Source of the DNA: Bog-793 sp050013835
GTDB taxonomy: Bacteria; Actinomycetota; Acidimicrobiia; Acidimicrobiales; Bog-793
DNA: 64,000 bases
Direction: 5' to 3'
Assembly (NCBI GenBank): GCA_050013835.1
Contig: JBEKEM010000002.1
Span: forward strand, 124,001-188,000
Shown here: positions 57,462-64,000 of the stretch, one piece after another
Layout: each line of letters begins with the position of its first letter
Position numbering within the stretch: position 1 is the stretch's first letter
Made by a program: the position numbers and the translations under genes
Notes under the pieces: model-generated
Database searches by the model: none
What the model was told of the DNA's origin: nothing
Seen by the model: the letters and a program-made list of their open reading frames with translations, nothing else

Positions 57462-58295
57462 TCAGTGTGCCGCCCCGGACGGGATCCAGGCGGCTCCGAC
57501 GACTCCGCCCCCGGTGTGCACCTGCATCGCGATGCTGAACCCGCTGACGAAGTCGACGTCGCCGAGAAGCTCCTTGAGCTGCTCCGCCAGTTGGGGGGCG
57601 TTCGCGTGGAAGACGGCCGAGCGTTCTGCTCCCCGGGGCGCGCTCGTGCGGTAGGCGGTGTGGATCGTTTTGAGCATCTGCTCGGCCGACTCCGCCGTGC
57701 CGAGCGGTTCCACCGTCCCGTCGCGCATCCGGAAGACGCTGCGCTCCCCGCTCGGCCCTGTGTTCCCGAGCACGTTGTCGGGGACCGGTCCGCTGCGCCT
57801 GATCGGATCGAGGGTGGCTAGCGAGGCGACGAGCTCGACGCGGCGCGACGCCTCCTCGACGACGCGAACGACCTCGCCGAGCTCTGCCCCGCCGGCGGCC
57901 GCTTCAGCGCCGGCCAGGACGACCAGGGCCTGACCAGCGGCGGCGGTTCTCGCGTCGACGAGCGCTACCGGACGGGCGGTGAATTCGGCGGCGAGGGCGG
58001 CGTTGCGGTACATCGTCGCGAACTCAACCGCAGGGGTGATGACGACGGCCGAATCGAAATCCTGCGACTCGATGGCCTGCAGGTACTCTGTCACGAAGGG
58101 ATGGTTGGCTCCGGCGAGTTCCTCTCTGGCGAGTGCCTCGGGCAGGATGACGTTCTCGCCGTCGGGCGGTTCGATGTCGGTGACGCCGTCCTCGGGTAGG
58201 AAGACGCTGATGGGGAGCACGCAGAGACCGAATCTGGCGACGAGCTCCGTCGGGACGCACGCGCTCGAGTCGGTGATGACTCGTACACGGCCCAC
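57462..58295 (-). CDS. DegV family protein (second copy)
   Basis: About 277 residues. The DegV opening RVRVITDSSACVPTELVARF is present, with VITPAVEFATMYRNA in the position of the acyl-binding loop and a degenerate second half (ASLATLDPIRRSGPV). It differs considerably from the copy at 5848-6687, which has the standard STxSGT-type loops, so the substrate may differ. GTG 58295 has a TAACGT hexamer (58303-58308 on the minus strand) 7 bases upstream, a leaderless-type promoter. It is divergent from the regulator at 58365. Confidence 0.82.
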   Translation of the reverse strand: MGRVRVITDSSACVPTELVARFGLCVLPISVFLPEDGVTDIEPPDGENVILPEALAREELAGANHPFVTEYLQAIESQDFDSAVVITPAVEFATMYRNAALAAEFTARPVALVDARTAAAGQALVVLAGAEAAAGGAELGEVVRVVEEASRRVELVASLATLDPIRRSGPVPDNVLGNTGPSGERSVFRMRDGTVEPLGTAESAEQMLKTIHTAYRTSAPRGAERSAVFHANAPQLAEQLKELLGDVDFVSGFSIAMQVHTGGGVVGAAWIPSGAAH

Positions 58296-58302
58296 GCAGG
58301 CG

Positions 58303-58308
58303 ACGTTA
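58303..58308 (-). promoter_or_regulatory. -10-like TAACGT before the second degV
   Basis: On the minus strand TAACGT ends 7 bases before the GTG start at 58295 without an intervening Shine-Dalgarno sequence, the same pattern seen for cca and two other genes. Confidence 0.4.
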
Positions 58309-58364
58309 CCGCCCCGCCCCGGGAACCGTGGAGTCCGACGACCGGAACTCGGGGGGCGACGGCC

Positions 58365-59189
58365 GTGACGACAGCGTCGGAGACGGTCCCGCGCCGCTTC
58401 ACGATGTCCGAGCTCGTCGAGCGGACCGGCGCCGCTGCCGCCACCGTTCGCTACTACCTCGCCGCCGGGGTGCTGCCGACACCGGTGAAGGTCGCGGCGA
58501 ACCGCTTCCTCTACGACGAGCGCCACGTCGAGGCGATCCGGCTGATCCGCCTGGTGCGCGAGCAGCGTGGGCTGTCGATCGAGACGCTCGCGAGGCTGCT
58601 GCCCGAGCTGCTGCCGGACCTGTTCGACAAACCCTCGGGCGGCGTGTTCCACCCGGAGATGTGGGACGAGCTGCTTGCCGCCGAGACCCACCCCGAGGTG
58701 GGCGCCTCCGTCGACGAGCGTCTCGTCGAGGCCGGGCTGGCCCTGTTCAGCCGGCGAGGTTACGCCGACGTCGCGATCGACGACGTCTGCCGGAGCGCGC
58801 TCATCGCCAAAGGCTCCTTTTACCGGCACTACCCGTCGAAGGGGGCGTTCTTTGTCGCCGTCGTGGACGAGGCGGCACACCGGGCGGCCGCCGAGTTCGC
58901 GTTATCGACGCCTGACGGCGCCGACACCAACGCCTGGGTGATCGACCGAATGGCCGGAATCCTCGTTCCGTATGCCACGCTGCTCCTCGATCTCGCTTCG
59001 CTCGCCACACAGCGGCGACCGGGAAACGGGCGCGCGCTGAGCCGGATCGTCGACGAACTCGCCGCGGCGGTCGCCCGGCATGCCGCACACCGGGGAGCCC
59101 CGCCCCGGGAATCGGTCGGCCGCGCCTTCGTCGAGGCCGTTCGGCGCGTCCTCGACGAGCAGCTCGGTGCCGCGGTGCCGGTCGAGTAG
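58365..59189 (+). CDS. MerR-TetR fusion regulator
   Basis: 274 residues with two DNA-binding domains. The first 75 residues form a MerR-type winged helix: FTMSELVERTGAAAATVRYY, RFLYDERHVEAIRLIRLVRE. From about residue 115 a TetR-type HTH follows: VDERLVEAGLALFSRRGYAD, VAIDDVCRSALIAKGSFYRH, YPSKGAFFVAVVDEAA, including the GSFYRHYPSK recognition helix. The C-terminal half is alpha-helical, as in TetR ligand domains. GTG 58365 follows GGGGGG ribosome-binding bases. It diverges from the second degV and is followed by an inverted repeat and the hopanoid operon, which it is likely to control (inference). Confidence 0.85.
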   Translation: MTTASETVPRRFTMSELVERTGAAAATVRYYLAAGVLPTPVKVAANRFLYDERHVEAIRLIRLVREQRGLSIETLARLLPELLPDLFDKPSGGVFHPEMWDELLAAETHPEVGASVDERLVEAGLALFSRRGYADVAIDDVCRSALIAKGSFYRHYPSKGAFFVAVVDEAAHRAAAEFALSTPDGADTNAWVIDRMAGILVPYATLLLDLASLATQRRPGNGRALSRIVDELAAAVARHAAHRGAPPRESVGRAFVEAVRRVLDEQLGAAVPVE

Positions 59190-59220
59190 CAGCACAGGCG
59201 GGCTCCCGGCCAGGACCGTC

Positions 59221-59248
59221 GGCGCGGCGGGCCGCCATATGCGCCGCG
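59221..59248 (+). terminator. hairpin after the fusion regulator gene
   Basis: GCGCGGCG (59221-59228) and CGCCGCGC (59241-59248) form a GC-rich 8-bp stem 32 bases after the stop at 59189. No T-tract follows, so termination efficiency is uncertain. Confidence 0.4.
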
Positions 59249-59309
59249 CACGGCGTGCGCCGTTGACGGTTCCCGTGTCGTCTGGAAGGATGAGCAGCGA
59301 GCAATCAGT

Positions 59310-59325
59310 GTGACCAACTGGTCAC
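59310..59325. promoter_or_regulatory. inverted repeat GTGACCA-AC-TGGTCAC, candidate TetR-type operator
   Basis: A perfect 7-2-7 inverted repeat lies at 59310-59325, between the MerR-TetR fusion gene and dxs, about 108 bases before the dxs start. Its size and GACC/GGTC arms are typical of operators of TetR-family regulators. Confidence 0.65.
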
Positions 59326-59432
59326 CGCGACTTCGCGTGGAGGGGCTTCGCCGTCGATCTGACGGTTGCGAGGGGGGCCAGCGGCTTGTCTGACGCGAGG
59401 GCCGACGGAAACGACGAGCGAAAGAAGACGTC

Positions 59433-61472
59433 GTGAGCAGAGAAGACAAGCCTTCGTACCCACTCCTCGAAACGATCTCCTCCCCCGACGACCTAAAGGC
59501 CCTCTCGCTGGAGGAGTGCACCGTCCTCGCCGAGGAGATCCGCCAGTTCATCGTGGAGGCAGTGACGACGGGGGGCTCGGGTCACCTCGGATCGAACCTC
59601 GGCGCGGTCGAGATCACGCTGGCGATGCACCGGGTCTTCACGTCGCCGCGCGACGTGCTGCTTTTCGACACGGGCCACCAGGCCTATGTCCACAAGCTCG
59701 TGACCGGCCGACACGCCGGCTTCGCGCAGCTCCGCCGGGAGGGCGGGCTCTCGGGATACCCGAGCCGATCAGAGTCCGAGCACGACTGGATCGAGAACTC
59801 CCACGCCTCGACAGCGCTCAGCTACGCCTTCGGGATCGCCAAGGCCCTGAAGATGAGCGGGGAGGACGCGACGCGCCGAGTTGTTGCGCTCGTCGGTGAC
59901 GGCGCGCTCACCGGCGGCCTGGCGTACGAAGCGATGAACAACCTCGGCCACGCCGGGTCGCGCGTCTGCGTCATCCTTAACGACAACGGACGTAGCTACG
60001 CCCCGACCGTGTCTCGACTCTCGGAGTCATTGACCCAGTTGCGCCTGAACCCGAGTTTCAGCGCGATCCAGGCACGCGTCACCCGGGTGCTGGAGGACCT
60101 GCCCGGCGTAGGCACGCTGGCGGGCCAGTCGATCCGCAGCCTGACGGCGGCGGTCCGCGAGCTCGCCGAGCCGCACGTCTTTTTCGAGGCGTTGGGTATC
60201 CGGTACGCGGGCCCTATCGACGGGCACGACATCGCGGCGGTCGAGCAGGCGTTGAAGCGCGCCGCCGCCTGGAACGGGCCGATCGTCCTCCACGTGCTCA
60301 CGACGAAGGGCAAGGGCTACGGGCCGGCCGAGGAGGACACGGTGCAGTGCCTCCACGACTACAAACTGCAGGCGCTCGCCTCGCCCGGCAACGCGACGGA
60401 CAACGGCGCGGTCACGAGCGGGCCGCGTAGTCCGGACAAGAACTACACGGAGGCATTCGCTCAGGCACTGCTCGAAGTCGCGGGCCGGGACGAACGCGTG
60501 GTCGCGATCACCGCGGCGATGCCCGGGCCGACGGGCCTGCTGACCTTCGAGGCGCGTTACCCGGACCGCTTCATCGACGTGGGCATCGCCGAGGGCCACG
60601 CCATGACGGCCGCCGCCGGCATGGCCATGGCCGGGCTGCGGCCCATCGTGGCCATCTACTCGACCTTCCTGTCGCGTTGCTTTGACCAGGAGAACCTCGA
60701 CGTCGGCCTCCACCGAGCCCCGGTCGTGATCTGCGCCGACCGGGCGGGTATCACCGGGGACGACGGCGCCAGCCACCACGGCGTGCTCGACATGGTCCTC
60801 GGGCTGGCGGTGCCCGGCCTCGTTATCTTCGCCCCCGCGGAGCCGAGCGAGATCGCCCCGATGCTCGAGACGGCGCTCGCGCTCGACAAGCCGTCGATCA
60901 TCCGCTACCCGAAGACGCCCGGGCCCGGCAAGCTCGCCCCGTCGGGAACGGGGTTGCGCTCTCGGGTGTTGCGCGAAGGGTCCGACGACGTCGTAATCGT
61001 CGGGGTCGGCAAGCTCGCCGCGGCGTCGCTCGCCGCGGCGTCGCTTCTTGCCAAGGACGGGCTCGACGTGACGGTCCTCGACCCGCGCGTCGTGCGGCCC
61101 CTGGACCCAGCGCTCGTCGAGCGGTGTCAGAACGCCCGGCTCGTCGTCACCGCCGAGGACGGGCTCGTCCAGGGCGGGGCGGGCCAGCACCTGCGCGGCA
61201 TCCTCGAACGTGCCGCCGAGCTCGTGAGCGAGCGCCCACCGAGCGTGCTGTGCCTCGGCGTGCCGACGGTCTACATGGGTCACGCCGATCCGGATGTCAT
61301 CCTGCAGCGTCTCGACCTCGACGCCTCGGGGATCGCGGCGTCGACCCGTAGCGCCTATGAGCGGTTGACCAGGAAGAACGGTAACGGGTCGGGTGCGTAC
61401 GTCCCGGTCAAGCGTTTCGGGCGCCGGAACCGTCACCTCTCTCTGGGGGGCGAGGGGATGGTCGCTCGATGA
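59433..61472 (+). CDS. dxs: 1-deoxy-D-xylulose-5-phosphate synthase
   Basis: 679 residues. DXS joins pyruvate and glyceraldehyde-3-phosphate with thiamine diphosphate, the entry to the MEP isoprenoid pathway. Segments are GGSGHLGSNLGAVEITLAMH, LFDTGHQAYVHKLVTGR, SHASTALSYAFGIAKAL, the ThDP-binding GDGALTGGLAYEAMNN, GPIDGHDIAAVEQAL and PDRFIDVGIAEGHAMTAAAG. Heading a hopanoid operon rather than standing alone, it is probably a copy dedicated to that pathway; whether another dxs exists is not visible. GTG 59433 is chosen by the LLETISSPDDLKALS opening. The stop overlaps hpnC as ATGA. Confidence 0.95.
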   Translation: MSREDKPSYPLLETISSPDDLKALSLEECTVLAEEIRQFIVEAVTTGGSGHLGSNLGAVEITLAMHRVFTSPRDVLLFDTGHQAYVHKLVTGRHAGFAQLRREGGLSGYPSRSESEHDWIENSHASTALSYAFGIAKALKMSGEDATRRVVALVGDGALTGGLAYEAMNNLGHAGSRVCVILNDNGRSYAPTVSRLSESLTQLRLNPSFSAIQARVTRVLEDLPGVGTLAGQSIRSLTAAVRELAEPHVFFEALGIRYAGPIDGHDIAAVEQALKRAAAWNGPIVLHVLTTKGKGYGPAEEDTVQCLHDYKLQALASPGNATDNGAVTSGPRSPDKNYTEAFAQALLEVAGRDERVVAITAAMPGPTGLLTFEARYPDRFIDVGIAEGHAMTAAAGMAMAGLRPIVAIYSTFLSRCFDQENLDVGLHRAPVVICADRAGITGDDGASHHGVLDMVLGLAVPGLVIFAPAEPSEIAPMLETALALDKPSIIRYPKTPGPGKLAPSGTGLRSRVLREGSDDVVIVGVGKLAAASLAAASLLAKDGLDVTVLDPRVVRPLDPALVERCQNARLVVTAEDGLVQGGAGQHLRGILERAAELVSERPPSVLCLGVPTVYMGHADPDVILQRLDLDASGIAASTRSAYERLTRKNGNGSGAYVPVKRFGRRNRHLSLGGEGMVAR

Positions 61473-62353
61473 GATTTCCGGTCGGGCTCGACGGCGTCAC
61501 CGGGGCGACGCCCGCCGGGCTCGACTCTGTTGCCGTCATGGCGCAGGCGCGGAAGGAGAATTTCCCGGTCGCGACGCGCCTATTGCCGTGCCGGATCCGG
61601 GAGCAGCTGCTCGCCGTTTACGGCTACGCCCGCTTCGTCGACGACGTCGGCGACCGCGTGGGCGGGGACCGGCTGGCACAACTCGACTGGGTCGAGTCCG
61701 AGCTCGACCGGGCGCTGGCGGGAACGGCCACGCATCCGGTCTTCGTTCGAGCTGGACGTGTCGCAGCCGAGCTCGGAATCGACCGAGGCCCGTTCGTCGA
61801 CCTGATCGAGGCGAACCGCCAGGACCAGGTGGTAACGCGGTACCCGAGCTACGAGCTCCTCGAGGCGTACTGCCGCCTGTCGGCGAACCCCGTCGGCCGG
61901 ATCGTGCTTGCCGTGTTCGGTCGGCGTGACCGGCGATCACTCGAGCTTTCGGACCAGGTGTGCACGGCCCTTCAGCTCGTCGAGCACTTCCAGGACGTCG
62001 TCGAGGACTTCGCCGTGGGCCGCCTCTACCTGCCCGGGGAAGACCTCGCTCGGTTCGGCTGTGCCGAGGGTGTCATCGCGGCCGGGACGGCGACGCCGGC
62101 CTTCCGGCGACTGATGGCCTTTGAGGCAGCACGGGCGCGGCGACTCCTCGAATCCGGGCTCCCGCTCGTGGCGTCACTCACCGGATGGGGCCGACTCGCC
62201 GTCGCCGGCTTCGTCGGAGGCGGGCTGGCGCAACTCGATGCCATCGAGCGGCACGGCTTCGACGTCCTGTCGGGAACGGTGAAGGCATCGCGCGCGCAGG
62301 TCGCGTCGCGCAGCCTCGATGTCTGGACGGCGGCAAGAAGGCACCGGACGTGA
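61469..62353 (+). CDS. hpnC: hopanoid-type squalene synthase partner HpnC
   Basis: 294 residues of the squalene/phytoene synthase fold. The two aspartate-rich regions are FVDDVGD (about 56-62) and QDVVED (about 177-182), preceded by KENFPVATRLLPCRIREQLL. In the HpnCDE route HpnD makes presqualene diphosphate from two farnesyl diphosphates, HpnC converts it to hydroxysqualene and HpnE reduces that to squalene. Assignment as HpnC rather than HpnD rests on gene order and on the N-terminal KENFPV. The ATG overlaps the dxs stop; the stop overlaps hpnD. Confidence 0.88.
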   Translation: MRFPVGLDGVTGATPAGLDSVAVMAQARKENFPVATRLLPCRIREQLLAVYGYARFVDDVGDRVGGDRLAQLDWVESELDRALAGTATHPVFVRAGRVAAELGIDRGPFVDLIEANRQDQVVTRYPSYELLEAYCRLSANPVGRIVLAVFGRRDRRSLELSDQVCTALQLVEHFQDVVEDFAVGRLYLPGEDLARFGCAEGVIAAGTATPAFRRLMAFEAARARRLLESGLPLVASLTGWGRLAVAGFVGGGLAQLDAIERHGFDVLSGTVKASRAQVASRSLDVWTAARRHRT

Positions 62354-63207
62354 CCGACCTCACAGTCGCCTACAGCCGCTGCGAGGAGATCACCCGCCGC
62401 GAGGCGCGCAACTTCTCTTACGGCATTCGCCTGCTGCCGGCTGCGAAGCGTGCCGCGATGTCGGCGCTCTACGCCTTCGCCCGGCGGGTCGACGACGTGG
62501 GTGACGGCGACGGCACGACCTGTGTCAAGCGAGCGGCGCTCGCGGCGATCCGGGTCGAGATCGCCGGCGTGGCGAGGGGAGAGCCGCCGGTGGACGATCC
62601 GGTGCTCGTGGCGCTCTCCGACGCGGTGTCCCGTTACCCGATCCCTGTCGAGGCCCTCGGCGAGATCGTGACCGGCTGCGAGATGGACTGCGGCCAGGAG
62701 CGGTACGAGACATTCGCCGAGCTCACTGCCTACTGCCGGTGCGTCGCCGGCTCGATCGGACGGTTGTCGCTCGGCGTGTTCGGTTCCACCGACGCGGACC
62801 GAGCACCGGGGCTCGCCGACCGGCTGGGTATCGCCCTGCAGTTGACGAACATCCTGCGGGACGTCGTCGAGGACCGGGAACGGATGGGGCGAATCTACCT
62901 CCCGGCGGAGGACCTCGCCCGCTTCGGCTGCGATGCCGACGCGACGGGACCCGCCGACGCGCTCGTCGAGCTTGTCCGGTTCGAGGCCGCCCGCGCCCGG
63001 GAGCACTACGAGGAGGGGCTCGGCCTGCTCGGGCTGCTCGACCGGCGCTCGCGCGCCTGCGTTGCCGCGATGGCCGGCATTTACCACCGGTTGCTCGACC
63101 GCATCGAGCGCGACCCGCTCGCCGCGCTCGACCACCGGGTGAGCCTGCCGGCCCGGGAGAAGGCCTGGGTCGCGGTGCGCAGCCTGACGGGAGCGTCCGC
63201 CACATGA
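62350..63207 (+). CDS. hpnD: presqualene diphosphate synthase HpnD
   Basis: About 285 residues. Motifs are YSRCEEITRREARNFSYGIR, FARRVDDVGDGD and LTNILRDVVEDRERMGRIYL, with metal-binding aspartates intact. It joins two farnesyl diphosphates head-to-head. GTG 62350 overlaps the hpnC stop (GTGA), and the stop TGA overlaps the next ATG. The open frame upstream of 62350 in this phase lies inside hpnC and is shadow. The product is processed by HpnC and HpnE of the same operon. Confidence 0.9.
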   Translation: MTDLTVAYSRCEEITRREARNFSYGIRLLPAAKRAAMSALYAFARRVDDVGDGDGTTCVKRAALAAIRVEIAGVARGEPPVDDPVLVALSDAVSRYPIPVEALGEIVTGCEMDCGQERYETFAELTAYCRCVAGSIGRLSLGVFGSTDADRAPGLADRLGIALQLTNILRDVVEDRERMGRIYLPAEDLARFGCDADATGPADALVELVRFEAARAREHYEEGLGLLGLLDRRSRACVAAMAGIYHRLLDRIERDPLAALDHRVSLPAREKAWVAVRSLTGASAT

Positions 63208-64000
63208 GTTCGGACGCGGGACATGTCGTCGTTGTCGGGGGCGGGTTGGCCGGACTGTCGGCGGCGATCGCCTGTGCCGACGCCGGCCATCAAGTGACGT
63301 TGTTCGAAGGGCGGCCGCGTCTCGGGGGTGCCACGTGGTCGTTCGAGCGCAACGGCCTCGTGTTCGACAACGGCCAGCATGTCTTCTTGCGTTGCTGCAC
63401 TGCCTACCGGGGATTCCTCAGCCGGCTCGGAACGCAGGACAGCGCCCCGCTCCAGTGCCGGCTGGCGATCCCGGTCCTGCGCCCCGACGCCCGGGGCGGC
63501 GAGGCACAAGTTGCCTGGATCCGGCGCGATCGACTGCCGGCACCGGCTCATCTGGCGGGCTCGCTCGCTCGTTACCGGCACCTCGATTGGGGCGAGCGGG
63601 CCCGGGTGGGCAAAGCGGTGCTCGCGCTGCGCCGGCTCAACCTCGACGATCCAGGTCTCGACCGCGAGACATTCGGCTCGTTCCTCGCCCGCCACGGCCA
63701 GTCACCCCGAGCGATCGAGCGACTCTGGGATCTCATCACGCTCCCGACGGTCAATCTGCACGCCTCGGAGGCGTCGCTAACGCTCGGGGCGAAGGTCTTC
63801 CGGACGGGACTGCTCGACCGCGCCGACGCGGCCGACCTCGGCTGGTCGCGGGTGCCCCTTGACGCGCTCCACGTCGACCCGGCCGCGGCGCTCTTGCGCC
63901 GCCTAGGCGGGAGCATCCGCCTTCGGGCGCGGGTCGACGCGATCGACGTCGAGTCCGGTCCGGGGCGCCGCGTCGCGACCGGCATCGTGGTCGGCGGCGA
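63204..64000 (+). CDS. hpnE: hydroxysqualene dehydroxylase HpnE, 5' part (runs off the window)
   Basis: The first 265 residues of a FAD-dependent amine-oxidase-fold protein. The dinucleotide-binding motif VVVVGGGLAGLSAAIACADA and the GRPRLGGATWSF segment with QHVFLRCC are of the phytoene-desaturase/HpnE type. In the HpnCDE pathway it reduces hydroxysqualene to squalene. ATG 63204 overlaps the hpnD stop (ATGA), so four genes are translationally coupled. The frame continues beyond base 64000. HpnE is the best call because it follows hpnC and hpnD. Confidence 0.87.
   Translation, partial: MSSDAGHVVVVGGGLAGLSAAIACADAGHQVTLFEGRPRLGGATWSFERNGLVFDNGQHVFLRCCTAYRGFLSRLGTQDSAPLQCRLAIPVLRPDARGGEAQVAWIRRDRLPAPAHLAGSLARYRHLDWGERARVGKAVLALRRLNLDDPGLDRETFGSFLARHGQSPRAIERLWDLITLPTVNLHASEASLTLGAKVFRTGLLDRADAADLGWSRVPLDALHVDPAAALLRRLGGSIRLRARVDAIDVESGPGRRVATGIVVGG

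Noticed and set aside
60027..61436. 469-codon minus-strand frame opposite dxs
   Set aside because: It is antisense to a clear DXS, with His/Arg/Glu/Asp-rich low-complexity composition typical of a shadow frame.

Overview
The window is a chromosomal segment of a high-G+C actinobacterium that spans the replication origin. The order cca / DUF6049 gene / murJ / trxB-trxA / cwlM-like / parB-parA / rsmG / khpB / yidC / yidD / rnpA / rpmH / dnaA / dnaN / recF / dciA / gyrB / gyrA is the arrangement known around oriC in Actinomycetota (for example mycobacteria). A sigM-type gene, which usually sits between murJ and trxB, is absent; a degV gene and a small membrane-protein gene occupy that place. Hopanoid genes, the mycobacterial-like origin and probable leaderless promoters suggest a deep-branching lineage, perhaps Acidimicrobiia; that placement is inference.

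Layout. 1-539: 3' end of an inositol-1-phosphate synthase gene. 549-24663: the conserved replication, segregation and envelope block. Genes on either side of rpmH/dnaA diverge from the origin. DnaA boxes lie on both sides of dnaA, and a DnaA-trio-like tract lies just before dnaN. 24701-24774: tRNA-Ile(GAT). About 24.8-52.5 kb: an accessory island of cell-surface polysaccharide genes. It holds six cytoplasmic or membrane-associated glycosyltransferases, four polytopic membrane proteins of GT-C or DUF2079 type, a flippase, a sugar epimerase, an EamA-type transporter, a secreted repeat protein predicted to form a beta-propeller, transposase remnants (IS1182-type, probably IS256-type) and about 2.4 kb of degraded DNA. 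By eye the island is less G+C-rich than its flanks.

52.5-58.3 kb: an oxidative-stress and metal-regulation block with a Fur-family regulator and monofunctional catalase (fur-katA), a divergent Nudix hydrolase, an Rrf2 regulator with a second Fur-family protein, a YbjQ-family protein, a membrane-anchored protein and a second DegV. 58.4-64.0 kb: a regulator with an N-terminal MerR-type and a C-terminal TetR-type DNA-binding domain, a TetR-like inverted-repeat operator, then a tightly overlapping operon dxs-hpnC-hpnD-hpnE (isoprenoid precursor to squalene, for hopanoids) that runs off the end.

How the parts work together. The left part couples replication initiation (dnaA, dnaN, dciA, gyrAB), origin segregation (parAB) and envelope growth (murJ, the CwlM-like protein, yidC). 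The island probably assembles and exports a strain-specific glycan. The right end controls peroxide defence and makes hopanoid precursors. The least conventional items are the MerR-TetR fusion next to a palindromic operator ahead of the hopanoid operon, a LAGLIDADG-like protein with a lost catalytic acid between parA and rsmG, a CwlM-like protein without amidase ligands, the propeller protein with its terminator, and the recF gene with a probable CTG start.
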